NCBI GenBank assembly: GCA_013420905.1
Contig: JAAXNY010000011.1
Coordinates: forward strand, 2,108,001-2,172,000
DNA: 64,000 bases
Direction: 5' to 3'
Source: Collybia mongolica
Taxonomy: Eukaryota; Basidiomycota; Agaricomycetes; Agaricales; Clitocybaceae
Of the stretch, positions 1-9,194 are shown piece after piece. The first letter of the stretch is position 1; each line of letters starts with the position of its first letter. Below the pieces are notes generated by a model. That model worked only from the letters and a program-made list of their open reading frames with translations, was not told the origin of the DNA and searched no databases. The position numbers and the translations under genes are program-made.

Positions 1-361
1 TGGTTATGAATTCCGCAAGTTTCAGTCTTTTGTGTATCTGCATCAACATATATATGTAACTGTGCGACAACTACTGAATGGATCGTAGCAGTGGTCTGAA
101 CCAGTCATAACCGGTATGTTTCCGGTTAATATATTAGCTTGAGATTGTGTAACTGGCAACCGACAAACTGTCGATCCTACCATAACTGCAACTGACAGTC
201 CGGTTGATGTCAGTTGCAGTTCGGTTCGGTCAACGGTTATTTTTCGGTCATATGGACCGAACTCTCAAACACTACTTTTACTTACTAACAACCTATATAA
301 TTAATAGGATATAATATGTATTATTACTAAATATGATACATATATGATAAGATAATTATAT
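1..361. other. AT-rich flank with a short perfect hairpin
   Basis: No coding potential is visible. A perfect 14-bp inverted repeat (184-197 and 208-221) with a 10-nt loop lies in a stretch rich in CGGTT/AACCG words. The last 100 bases are very AT-rich and lead into the foldback that starts near 362. It is probably the end of another repeat. Confidence 0.4.
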
Positions 362-1215
362 AGGCGGGGGCCCCTGCCCCCACCCCCCTGTTGTCCTCAT
401 CGGCCCCTGCAACATTGTCAGCAGCCTGGGCTTCAGCAGCGATGGCACTGGCCGCCCTACTTGCCGCTGTCCCCATCCTCACTGCCGCTGCCATCCTCAT
501 GGTTGTGGTGGTTATCTTTGTTGTAGTTGTCATTGTCGTTGTCACACTGTTGTTGGTGCTGCCACTGCCACTGCTGTTGCTGTCATTGCTGCAGGCCTCG
601 TTGGCACTGTTGCTGCTGTTGCTGTTGCTGTCTTCATTGTTGCCATTGTTGTTGTTGTTGCTGCCTTCCTCACTATTGCTGTTGGTGGCTGTATCCTTCG
701 TCTCGAGTTCCTGAAGTGGGGGGGAGGGGGACGTGCTGCGTGGTGAGCATGTGGGTGAGTGGCAGTGTACGACTCACCTGGTTCTGCCCCTCAGGGCGCC
801 CTTTTCTCATTGTCCCCTCATTCCGCATCCGTTTCTATCCTTCTCCCCACACTGTCTTGTGCATCATCATGTTGACATTGGTTGGCATTCAATGCATTGG
901 TGTTGATGGCATGGGTGCGTTGGTGTTGGTGTTGGCGTTGGTGGTTTTGGCGGACATCATTGATGTGGTTGAAAAGAACCAACGAAGACGTGGTAATGGT
1001 AATGTGACCATTGCATGTGCCTCGTAATCATGTGACCTAAGTCCATTGACTTGAGGCCAGTGAGCCAGTAGCTAGAAATGCCTGCCTTGCCCAATGGTTA
1101 TGAACACCAAACATATTACGTAATGTTTGTGCCTGTACATGTTCGAACCTAGTCGGATGCAAGTTTTTCACCGCCATTATGTGATGTTATTAATAACAAA
1201 TAGTATATCCTATAC

Positions 1216-1545
1216 ATTAAAACAGAATGGTGTTTTGACCCTGGCTAAGCTGACTAATAGAAAGATGACTAATATTACTAATCAACTTCAATGACTAATC
1301 AACTTGCCTCTGCTTCGAGTTTAGGTAAGCTCTGAGCACCTGATTGGTCACATGACTCAAAAACAGCGCACAAATATCAATATCAATATTATTATGTATT
1401 TACCACTCTTGATATTACTTACAAGGAATAACATTGAAATAATAATGGTGGCTATTATGTTGGAAAACTGTAGAGTTGGCAACACTGCAATAATATATTA
1501 TTTACTGCCACCCTTCGTGCTGAAGGCACGGGTACTATGCTTGTA
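1216..1545. other. Insertion present in only one foldback arm
   Basis: The right arm runs continuously from the ATAACAAATAGTAT block into TATAATTTG (about 1872-1895 read in reverse). In the left arm the same two blocks are separated by about 330 bp of unrelated AT-rich sequence. No terminal inverted repeat or open frame was recognised. It is either an insertion in the left arm or a deletion in the right one. Confidence 0.5.
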
Positions 1546-1594
1546 TAATTTGTGTAAATAAAATTTATATTACTAACCTGATTAGTAATTGACT

Positions 1595-1831
1595 GGCCAT
1601 GTGGACTCTGCAAGCTGTCCGTCCATGCTAGTCCACATGTCCACGTGAAATCATGCAGATTGATGCAGACTTGGCACAGACAAGGATTGTCATTTGGTTG
1701 AGTGTCCTGCCAAATGAGTCCGTGTGGACTCCGCGCAGAGTCTGTGTGTCTGCACGGAGTCCACATGGGTTATGTGGCTTAGTATAAAGACCTCATAGAC
1801 AGACAGCTTGCAGAGTCTGTGCAGCAGTCAA
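1595..1831. repeat. Foldback loop with dense AGTCTGTG/AGTCCA oligomers
   Basis: The loop is packed with degenerate 8-12-mers such as GGAGTCCA, AGTCTGTG and GTCCACATG in both orientations. It ends in a TGTGGCTTAGTATAAAG block that recurs at about 2930-2946. These interspersed oligomers form many small hairpins. No protein is supported. Confidence 0.5.
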
Positions 1832-2712
1832 TTACTAATCAGATTACTAATATAATTTTTATTTACTCAAATTATACTATTTGTTATTAATAACATAACA
1901 GTGCTGAAAAACTTGCATCCAACTAGGTTTGAATGCATACAGGCACAAACATTACATAATAGGTTTGGTATTCATAACCATTGGGCAAGACAGGCATTCC
2001 TAGCCACAGGCTACACTACAGACTTAGGTCACATGACTACAAAGCATGTGCAATGGTTACATTACTGTTGCATGTCTTCATTGGTTCTCTTCAACCACAT
2101 CAACAATGCCTGCCAAACTGCCAATGCCAATGCCAACACACCCAAGCCCCCAATGCCAACTGACACCAACATGACAATGCATGAGATGGTGTGGGGAAAA
2201 GATAGAAATGGATGCAGAATGAGGGGACAATGAGGAAAGGGTGCCCTGAGGGGCAAAGGGAGGTGAGTCCCACATACCACTCATCTACATGCTCACCATG
2301 CAACATGTCCCTTCCCACTTCAGGAACCCAAGACAAGAAGGACACAGCTGCCAACACCCAGGGTGCCCCAGCACACCTGGAAGATGACAACAACAACAAA
2401 AACAACAACAACACAACAATAACAACAACAACAACCATGAAGACAGCAGCAGCAGCAGCTGTACCAACTACTGTGCAACAATGACAACAAAGGATGACAA
2501 CAAGAATGAGGACAAAGCCAACAACCACCACTACAAGGACAACAAAGACAATGACGACTAAGAACAATGGGGACAACAGCAAGAAAAATGGCCTGCGCTG
2601 GACCATGCCAGTGCCACTGCCACAAGGGTGCATCCTGCACCACCTAGTGCCAAAAACAACAGTGACAATGGCAACAAGGATGGCAGGGGCAATGGGGGCC
2701 CCTACCCATACT

Positions 2713-2954
2713 AGATTAAGTATTTACAATTATGTAGTCTTCATTATTAATATATCATTTTTATTATCAATCTTATTAGCAAGCGTTATAATAGTAAAAG
2801 AAAGTGAGTGAGTCCACACAGACTGTGTGGAGTCCATGCAGAGTCTGTGCAGACACATGCATGCAGTCTGTGTGTCTGCACAGAGTCTGCATGGAGTCCG
2901 TGCAGTCTGTGTGGAGTCCACAAGGACATGTGGCTCAGTATAAAGTACAGCTAT
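2713..2954. repeat. Second cluster of AGTCTGTG/GGAGTCCA oligomers
   Basis: After an AT-rich lead (2713-2800) the same degenerate oligomer family as in 1595-1831 recurs between 2807 and 2930. It includes alternating AGTCTGTG, GGAGTCCA and CATGCAGAGTCTG, and again ends in a TGTGGCTCAGTATAAAG block. Translations give repetitive, Thr/Ser/Cys-rich nonsense on the minus strand, so this is not treated as coding. Related words also occur near 7680-7740 and 8930-9020. Confidence 0.5.
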
Positions 2955-3360
2955 TATAGGCATTTGCATTGATATTACTTCCTTACACAATTGGGTAGTC
3001 CAATCTATAAGTAGGTACATTGGATAAATACTGTGGGTGTATCAGAAGTCTATATTGGCCTACTAGAGCTGTGCAAATAGTACAGGGGTAAAGTATCAGT
3101 AAGAAGTAAACTAATATTTGTAAAAGGAATAAGAACATATCACAAGGTAGATAGAATTACACCAAGGTAGTCTCAAGGTATACAGCAGCATATAGGTGCA
3201 TATACAATAGAACAAGGTATATCTGAGCAACTAGATGTGGGGCACATATGCACTCACCTTACACACATCTGGTTAGGGCACAGGGGTGATTGGCATTACT
3301 TGGTCTAGACAGCACATCCAGGGGTCAGTAATGGCCAAGAGCAGACAGCAGGGGCAATCT
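2955..3360. repeat. Dispersed repeat unit C, left copy
   Basis: This unit matches 9195-10024 in inverted orientation at roughly 95% over 2989-3325. Landmarks are ACACAATTGGGTAGTCC, AGCAACTAGATGTGGGG and GTCTAGACAGCACATCC. Relative to the right copy it lacks about 75 bp at its outer side and about 370 bp near its inner end. No open frame is credible. It is a non-coding repeat family whose two copies bracket most of the insertions in this island. Confidence 0.65.
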
Positions 3361-3987
3361 AATTCTAGGACAATGCCTGACAAGTGTTCCAGAACCAAAC
3401 TTATCAACAATAAACAGTAATATAAAGTTGAATAGATTCTGCATAGCTAGTTCTATTGCGACAACCTGGTTCTAGAAATATAAAGAAAAGTTATTCAAAA
3501 AAAAAACATAAGGACTCGTATCTGCCAGTAATGGCCCTCTACCTCAAGTAACATTTTCCCATGGTCACATGACCTCCATCAACTATCACCTATATTATTT
3601 CTAGTCATTCACAACTTCCTGAATGTGGAATGGACTTATTTCTCCTAAGAAAAGAAATAAAGAATGAGTACCTGCCACACAGTGTGTTGGCACACTCCAC
3701 CCAAGTATAGAAATAGGCATTCCCCTTACACTTTACCAACATCTGGCCAAACAAACAATATTAATGAAGTCCCCACAATATATACTATGAACTTGAGTAG
3801 AGGGCCATTACTGGCAGATATGAGTCCTTATGTTTTTTTTTTGATTAACTTTTCTTTATATTTCTAGAACCAGGTTGTTGCAATAGAACTAGCTATTCAG
3901 AATCTATTCAACTTTATATTACTGTTTGTTGTTGATAAGTTTGGTTCTGGAACACTTGTCAGGCATTGTCCTAGAATTAGATTGTAG
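3353..3987. repeat. Foldback with 195-bp arms around a copy of unit R
   Basis: Arms 3353-3548 and 3789-3987 are near-perfect inverted copies; both carry the TAATGGCCCTCTAC and GGTTCTAGAAATATAAAG words. The 240-bp loop (3549-3788) contains a copy of a roughly 160-bp unit R (3550-3707) that also occurs at 6761-6920 in the same orientation and at 10026-10190 inverted. This looks like a small foldback element that has captured a fragment of another repeat. Confidence 0.65.
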
Positions 3988-4649
3988 GGTACAGGGAGTA
4001 GCTTGACATCATGGAAGGCCTGATGAATACACAACATGATGATATAATATGACCACACATTTGAGCTTGCAAAATACTTGTTGCACTTCTGTAAGGGGTC
4101 ATGTTGCCAAGAGGCTCAGACAGGGAGCAGTATACACAGTATGAACAACAACCATGCAGGGAAGGGATGAGCATAGAGTGCTAGAGGCTTGACTATGAGT
4201 AGAGAACCCAGCCCAAGTCTATTGCAAAGTTATATACAGTACATTGTGCCTATGTCTCAAATAACAACAGAATCTGATATCAGTAACTCTACTGATGCAA
4301 CAATACATCTATGTTATATTAGTCCAGAGTAAACTACTATCTGTCAAGGGGTTAAAGCAGTGTGTGTCAGAATAATAGGTATTATGAGTTCTTTAGTTTA
4401 CTAAAGACGAGCTCTTTATCAACCCAGTTTTCGGGCAAAAAGGTGATTCATTCATTCATTCATATTTCAACATTGTGGGAAAATATTTCTATAATGGGAT
4501 GTTTCTTCTCTTATGGCTTTTTACAGCATTTCTCCACAAATACAAAGTATTGTGACATAATTTGCATGTATTTGGGATGCTTACATAATGCTTTTGATGA
4601 TGCCATTAAAATTATGCATATCTAATATTTCAAAGCATCATGTTTCAAA
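3988..4649. other. Non-coding, AT-rich, no recognised feature
   Basis: No open frame with a plausible protein, no terminal repeats and no RNA gene were seen. The stretch lies between the small foldback and the left copy of repeat unit D. Confidence 0.4.
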
Positions 4650-5083
4650 ATTCATTTTGTGATTTTCTCCATTACCAGTAAAGCTATTAACTTTGTTTTT
4701 ATATATTTGGAATGTACAAACATGGCTCTACAATTTCCTTGTTGAGCATAATATTCCCACGGTCCATTTTGAGCGAAATATCAGAAATGTCCAGATTCAG
4801 CTAGTTTTGAAGGTCTGTGTGTTTTGCCAGGGGTGAACAAACATCTTATAACAACAATGACCCTGACCAAACATGGCCCTTGTGGGAAATTATGCTAAAC
4901 ATTGGAATAATCAACAACTACTACTATATTTACCTGAAATACAAAGAGGATTGATTTCTCTATTTATTGTCACATGTCACATGATCTATTCCACCACATA
5001 AGTATACCAAATACATGACAACAATCTGAATGCTTATTTAGTGTCTATGATCCTGGTAAAAGTTAGTTCTGATTGTTTTTGTA

Positions 5084-5294
5084 CAGTGGCTCAAAAAACT
5101 GCCCCAATGTTTGTACATTTTTGAAAGATCAATATGGTATGAAGTGCTGACATAAGCAGGGGACCTGGGGTAATTATGTAAGATACTATGACATCGTGGC
5201 TTTCCAATGGACCCTGGATCATGTGATTTGGATCAAAACCCATTAAGCTATAGGCCAAACAAAATGATTACTCATTGGGGCAGTTTTTTGACCC
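5084..5294 (+). repeat. Tc1 left terminal inverted repeat
   Basis: 211 bp, matching 6481-6691 in inverted orientation with about six differences. The outer motif (5084-5109) recurs inverted at about 5276-5294, giving two likely transposase-binding sites per end. Confidence 0.85.
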
Positions 5295-5310
5295 TCTATT
5301 AATTTTCTAT

Positions 5311-6330
5311 CTAATACTTTGTATGACCACCTTTTGCCTTTATAACTGCTTGTATCCGCCTGGGTATACTTTCTATCAGGTTTTGGCATACCTCTGGTGG
5401 AATTTCACCCCACTCTTCAGCCAATCTATCCCACAACTCATGTACTCCTTTGGGTGGTGTCGGATATTCTTTAAGACGGCGCTTGAGATGTTCCCAAAGG
5501 TGTTCTATTGGATTCATGTCAGGGGATTGGGCAGGCCAGCCAAGGACTTGAATGTTGTTGTCTTCAAACCACTGTGTGGCCAGTCCAGATGTGTGTTTGG
5601 GGTCGTTATCTTGCTGAAAGTAGCGCTCACCATCCACCATTTCCAACTTCTCAAAACTTTCCTGAACTCCACTCTCCAAAATTTCACAGTATTGAACCTT
5701 GTCCATGTTCCCCTGCACCTCTATGAGCTTTCCCACTCCATTCCACCCCATACAACCCCATACCATGAGGTTTCCTCCTCCTCCATGTTTGACAGTAGGT
5801 GATGTTGTTCTATCAGATGGTGGTTCTCCCCTTTGTTTCCAGACATAAACCTTTCCATCTGACCCAATCCTATTGATTTTGGTCTCATCTGTCCATAGAA
5901 CCCTTTTCCAGTCCTCCACAGTCCAGCTTTCATGATATTTTGCAAACTGGAGACGCCGGATGCGATGGGCTCGTTTGAGAAGAGGAGCTTTCCTCTTTGT
6001 AGCAGCATAAAATTGATTTTCCTTGAGTGCATTTCTGACTGTCTGGGGTGTGACAGGATTGGGGATGATGCCATTGATGAATTGGGTAGCCTGAACTGCA
6101 TTATCAAGCTTCCCTGACTTGATTTGACGAATAATTGACTGTTTGTCACGAACAGACAGCTTGGAGGGGCGGCCACCAAGGTTGTTTTCTTTGTTTCCAT
6201 CCACATCTTTGCTGATCCTACTGATGGTACCCTTCCCTAGACCAGTTTTCTCCTTGATTTGACGCTGAGAATAGCCCTCATTGAGGAGAGAAACAACAGT
6301 ATTGTGCTGAGCAGTAGAAATGGCTTTCAT
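5311..6330 (-). CDS. Tc1-family DDE transposase, intact, 339 aa
   Basis: Cut-and-paste transposase acting in the nucleus on the ends of its own element. The N-terminus has a helix-turn-helix (about residues 1-60, RQIKEKTGLGKGTISRISKD) followed by a second HTH-like segment with GRP-like basic residues (GGRPSKLSVRDK, about 53-64). The catalytic triad is visible: D in WTDETKINR, D in QQDNDPKHTS, and E in SPDMNPIEHLW, with 34 residues between the second D and the E, i.e. the DD34E signature of the Tc1 group. Length (339) is normal for the family and there is no frameshift or premature stop. It is intronless, unlike the host genes. The start Met (6330) is the only one giving the full HTH. The gene sits wholly inside the 211-bp terminal repeats. 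Confidence 0.93.
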   Translation of the reverse strand: MKAISTAQHNTVVSLLNEGYSQRQIKEKTGLGKGTISRISKDVDGNKENNLGGRPSKLSVRDKQSIIRQIKSGKLDNAVQATQFINGIIPNPVTPQTVRNALKENQFYAATKRKAPLLKRAHRIRRLQFAKYHESWTVEDWKRVLWTDETKINRIGSDGKVYVWKQRGEPPSDRTTSPTVKHGGGGNLMVWGCMGWNGVGKLIEVQGNMDKVQYCEILESGVQESFEKLEMVDGERYFQQDNDPKHTSGLATQWFEDNNIQVLGWPAQSPDMNPIEHLWEHLKRRLKEYPTPPKGVHELWDRLAEEWGEIPPEVCQNLIESIPRRIQAVIKAKGGHTKY

Positions 6331-6480
6331 GATGGTGGTAAGAGGTCAAGAAGATGATTGAACCAATTCCAACATGTCAAATTGATACAAATAAAGTCAC
6401 ATGACATTGTTTATTCTTCCCACAGTCCATAATGTTCTTGCATTGGATCATAAATGCCAGAATAATGGAAAATAAGATAA

Positions 6481-6691
6481 GGGTCAAAAAACTGCCCCAA
6501 TAAGTAACCATTTTGTTTGGCTTATAGCTTAATGGATATTGATCCAAATCACATGATCCAGGGTCCATTGGAAAGCCACGATGTCATAGTATTTTACATA
6601 ATTACCCCAGGTCCCCTGCTTATGTCAGCACTTCATACCATATTGATCTTTCAAAAATGTACAAACATTGGGGCAGTTTTTTGAGCCACTG
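6481..6691 (-). repeat. Tc1 right terminal inverted repeat
   Basis: Mirror of the left repeat, ending at the TA duplication 6692-6693. It contains the same pair of CAAAAAACTGCCCCAAT motifs, one at each border. Confidence 0.85.
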
Positions 6692-6920
6692 TATTTTCTC
6701 CATAACCAGGCAAGCTATGGCATTGGGCTTTGTGCACAGGCATTGCTTGTTTACTTTGTAACATTTTCCCATGGTCACATGACCTCTATAAACTATCATC
6801 TACATTGTTTCTAGTCAATTTTACAACTTCCTGAATGTGGAATGGACTTATTTCTCCTAAGAAAAGAAATAAAGAATGAGTACCTGCCACATAGTGTGTT
6901 GGCCTACTCCACCCAAGTAA

Positions 6921-7183
6921 CAGTGAGGCTATGCAAGCTGAGCAATAGTGATTCTGATGGCTAGATGTGGACAAACAAGTGAAACCCTTACAACTTCACC
7001 CATATCCATGGTGTATGATATAAGCAACTGCATATGAATTGCCAATAGAAGTTGGTGTTTATAGATCCTATACAAATATCCACCAATAAAAGGTAACAAT
7101 ATATATTTAGGCATTTCCTTAAAAACAAGTCAGCTGGTAAAGTGGGGACTCAGACTCTCAGAGATGGACTGTGTGAAAAAATT
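6921..7183. other. Non-coding spacer between repeat copy and short element
   Basis: No gene, RNA or repeat recognised; a short unique-looking stretch. Confidence 0.35.
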
Positions 7184-7186
7184 AAG

Positions 7187-7592
7187 GGCCTGTTTGGTAA
7201 CTGTCAATAATTTTGAGTTGCCGATCAATAAAATGTGACAGCTTCAAAATATATTGTGGGAATGAGCAACCGACACACCACGCCATGGTACAAACCCACC
7301 ACTCACTTGTGTAGACAGACGGCTTGAAGTTGTTGTCAGACTGACGGTTCTCACTAACGGCTTTGAGAAGACGCTCAATGAGCAAGAGTTCAGCAGCATT
7401 GCCCCAAGATGCCTGTCCAGAGTCGCCATCATCACCCGCCATGAGGGATAGATGAAAAAAGATGACGCTAGGGTTGCAAACAAGCACAACCGAACACCCA
7501 AACGTTACAAAATTGAACAATAACCCTATATTAGGTAATTTTGACGATATGTAGCAGCAACTCAAAATTATTGACGGTTACCGAACAGGCCC
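7187..7592 (-). mobile_element. PIF/Harbinger-like non-autonomous short element
   Basis: A 406-bp element bounded by about 35-bp terminal inverted repeats (GGGCCTGTTTGGTAACTGTC at the left; the right end in reverse differs at two positions) and by 3-bp TAA duplications (7184-7186 and 7593-7595). A TAA/TTA duplication and GGGCC ends fit the PIF/Harbinger group; hAT elements would give 8 bp. The interior is not empty: it holds a spliceable first exon of a Myb/SANT-like protein on the minus strand, so it looks like an internally deleted copy of a larger autonomous element. Confidence 0.8.
7307..7442 (-). pseudogene. First exon of a Myb/SANT-like protein, captured or left over
   Basis: The minus-strand frame starts MAGDDGDSGQASWG and continues NAAELLLIERLLKAVSE to NFKPSVYT, then meets a GTGAGT splice donor at 7306-7301. 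The W..., ELxLIxxLL and NFKP.VY pattern is the start of the Myb/SANT-like DNA-binding domain abundant in Agaricomycetes and found as the second gene of PIF/Harbinger elements. The downstream exons and any transposase are missing because the element ends about 110 bp further. It is therefore a broken gene. The family call comes from a short stretch only. Confidence 0.6.
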
Positions 7593-7752
7593 TAACAAAC
7601 TTGAAAATGTAGATCCATATTTGTACATATATTCCAAATATACAACCAACTCAGTAGCTTCCCTGGCAATTTTACACTGAGCCACATGAGCCACACAGAC
7701 TGTACAGACAAATGCAGATGTCTGCAGTCTGAGCTCAGACCCTGTTTGGCAG

Positions 7753-8890
7753 ATACAAGGACTGGTATGCTACTGGCCTCTCCATGTCTGATGATGCTGA
7801 GCTGCAAGCAATTGCAGAAGGCATCCAGCAGGCAGCTGACATTGGACTAGAGGACATACATGAGGTCCACAACATGAGGTCCACATCTTCTCCAACTCCA
7901 CCAATGCCCTTAAGTGTTCCCTAGACGCGTCTCACCACTCAGGTCAGGCATCTGCCCTCAAAGTGTGCAATGTGCTGCTGCTGCCTTGGCTGCAGCTCCG
8001 CGCCATCCACAGGATCCACCTCCACCACATTACAAAGGGGGTGGAGATCAAAGACCACCAACTGGCACACGTCAGTGCCGTCTTGACTCGCATTGAGGTG
8101 GGTGGAGTGCCAGTTATCTCAGCTGACTTTGCACGATGCGAAGCAGTCACACGCATGCTTGACGGCTGGAAATCCCTCTTCCAGTCCAAGAAGTATATTG
8201 GCTCCAATTTCCTGATGCTTTATGCAAAAAAGGACACCCTGCTTACTCTGACCCATGTAAATAATGGGCCGTGGATGCGCAAAACCAGTCACAGCCATGC
8301 TTTGACCGCCTGCGTGGTGCGATGCATCACCGGACATGCCCCAATTGGGGCATTCCAATCCCAATTCTTCAAGGAGGAATCTGTCACCTGTAGGTGCGGT
8401 GCTCCCCTGGAAACTGTACAACATGTCCTCTACAACTGCCCACGACATGGACAGGAAGACAAACCCATCCGTCAGCTGTGCTATGCATGGCTGGTTGACT
8501 TCCTCTCGGAGAACAAGAGTGCCTTCGCATTTGATATTCCCTAGTCCTAAACAGGCTAGGGGCGGTACTCAGTGTTCTAAGTGACAGCTATAGGATGCTC
8601 CCTGCCCGAACATGCGAACCTGGATAATTGGTGGACTTGAAGCCACCACCTGCTGCAGGGCACTGCAGTGGGGGGCCCACCCCCTGGCGTAGATTGGCCC
8701 TTCCGGCCTGTGTACAATGAGCTCTGGCTCCATTTGCTAGTTTGACTCCAGTCAGGTGAGCATCCTAGCTCTGCAGCGCTTTGTCATCTGCCCCTCCCCC
8801 CCCCCATCTATCCAATTACTACTTGTAGTGACCAGTGCATGTATTATGTATGGTTGGTATATAAAAGATTGACCAAAAAAAAAAAAAAAA
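7753..8890 (+). mobile_element. 5'-truncated LINE (non-LTR retrotransposon) with poly(A) tail
   Basis: The insertion is bounded by a 15-bp duplication GACCCTGTTTGGCAG (7738-7752 and 8891-8905) and ends in an uninterrupted A tract (about 8875-8890), the mark of target-primed reverse transcription. Only the 3' part of ORF2 survives: an RNase H-like region, then a CxCG..H..C zinc-knuckle segment, then a short 3' untranslated region (8545-8874). No apurinic endonuclease or reverse transcriptase domain remains. Terminal truncation of this kind is usual for LINEs. Confidence 0.85.
7963..8544 (+). pseudogene. C-terminal fragment of LINE ORF2 (RNase H tail and zinc knuckle)
   Basis: An open frame of 193 codons ends in a natural stop just before the element's 3' untranslated region. 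Residues near the end read CRCGAPLETVQHVLYNCPRH, the Cys/His motif found at the C-terminus of fungal LINE polyproteins; before it lies GHAPIGAFQSQFF. Upstream, in other frames (7783-7960), there are RNase H-like remnants (ELQAIAEGIQQA, NSTNALK, SGQASALKVCNVLL), so the coding region is also frameshifted. It is a dead copy with no reverse transcriptase. Confidence 0.8.
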
Positions 8891-8905
8891 GACCCTGTTT
8901 GGCAG

Positions 8906-9194
8906 GGAGCCCTGCTTAATTGATAGTCTGCATCTGAGCCAAGTCAAAGCTAAGTCCATAAATCCATGCTGTTACTTGGATGCTCAGACCCAGCTTGGAA
9001 CAACTTCTCATGAAGTCCATGCAGACTATCCAGATTGCTTACTTAATTATAGTTACCATTGCTTATTTAATGCACAAAAATGTAATATTATGGAGAGTCA
9101 AATACAAGGTTTCAAGGTTACATGTCATGTGCATAAAGCATGCAGATTAACCATTTAGCAATATGAGCTTGTCAGTCCAAGGTGCTTGTTTTTA
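8906..9194. other. Non-coding; scattered AGTCCATG-type words
   Basis: This holds the downstream half of the LINE target site. A few AGTCTGCA/AGTCCATG oligomers (8930-9025) resemble the clusters at 1595-1831 and 2807-2930. Nothing else was recognised. Confidence 0.35.

Larger units (their letters stand above)
362..2712. repeat. Large imperfect foldback (inverted repeat) element
   Basis: The left arm (362-1215, resuming 1546-1594) and the right arm (1832-2712) are diverged copies in inverted orientation. Shared landmarks include a GC-rich outer end with GGGGGCCCCT-like words, a run of GTT/GCT (left) or AAC/AGC (right) trinucleotides, the block around 700-830 matching 2230-2330, the block 1080-1215 matching 1872-2000 (both carry GTTATTAATAAC), and an inner 50-bp segment at 1546-1594 matching 1832-1880 with about four mismatches. 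The loop is about 240 bp. The arms open frames on both strands, but these are low-complexity T/N/L-rich translations of the trinucleotide runs rather than credible proteins. Probably a foldback transposon or two head-to-head copies of one repeat. Confidence 0.65.
5084..6691 (-). mobile_element. Complete Tc1-type DNA transposon, 1608 bp
   Basis: The element is flanked by TA duplications (5082-5083 and 6692-6693) and begins and ends with CAGTGGCTCAAAAAACTGCC in inverted orientation. The inverted terminal repeats are about 211 bp (5084-5294 and 6481-6691) with only a handful of mismatches. Within each, the end motif recurs near the inner border in opposite orientation (TTGGGGCAGTTTTTTGACCC), which resembles the double transposase-binding sites of IR/DR Tc1 elements. 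It carries one intact transposase gene on the minus strand. The intact frame and similar ends suggest recent, perhaps still possible, activity. Confidence 0.92.
4650..6920. repeat. Dispersed repeat unit D-R, left copy, split by a Tc1 element
   Basis: 4650-5083 plus 6692-6920 together correspond, in inverted orientation, to the uninterrupted 10026-10680. The join falls exactly at the TA target duplication of the Tc1 element (5084-6691). Landmarks are TTTCCTTGTTGAGCATAA near 4733 and CTTATTTCTCCTAAGAAAAG near 6848. The right copy therefore records the pre-insertion state of this locus. Confidence 0.75.

Noticed and set aside
391..1027. Long overlapping open frames in the left foldback arm
   Set aside because: They start at non-ATG codons, are translations of trinucleotide runs (Leu/Cys/Val strings) and are not conserved in frame with the opposite arm.
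2100..2633. 177-codon minus-strand frame in the right foldback arm
   Set aside because: It is composed of Val/Leu/Cys homopolymer-like runs from GTT/GCT repeats; no domain and no matching frame in the other arm.
1595..2946. CRISPR-like array of short repeats
   Set aside because: The oligomers are degenerate, occur in both orientations and have no regular spacer length; the genome is clearly fungal.
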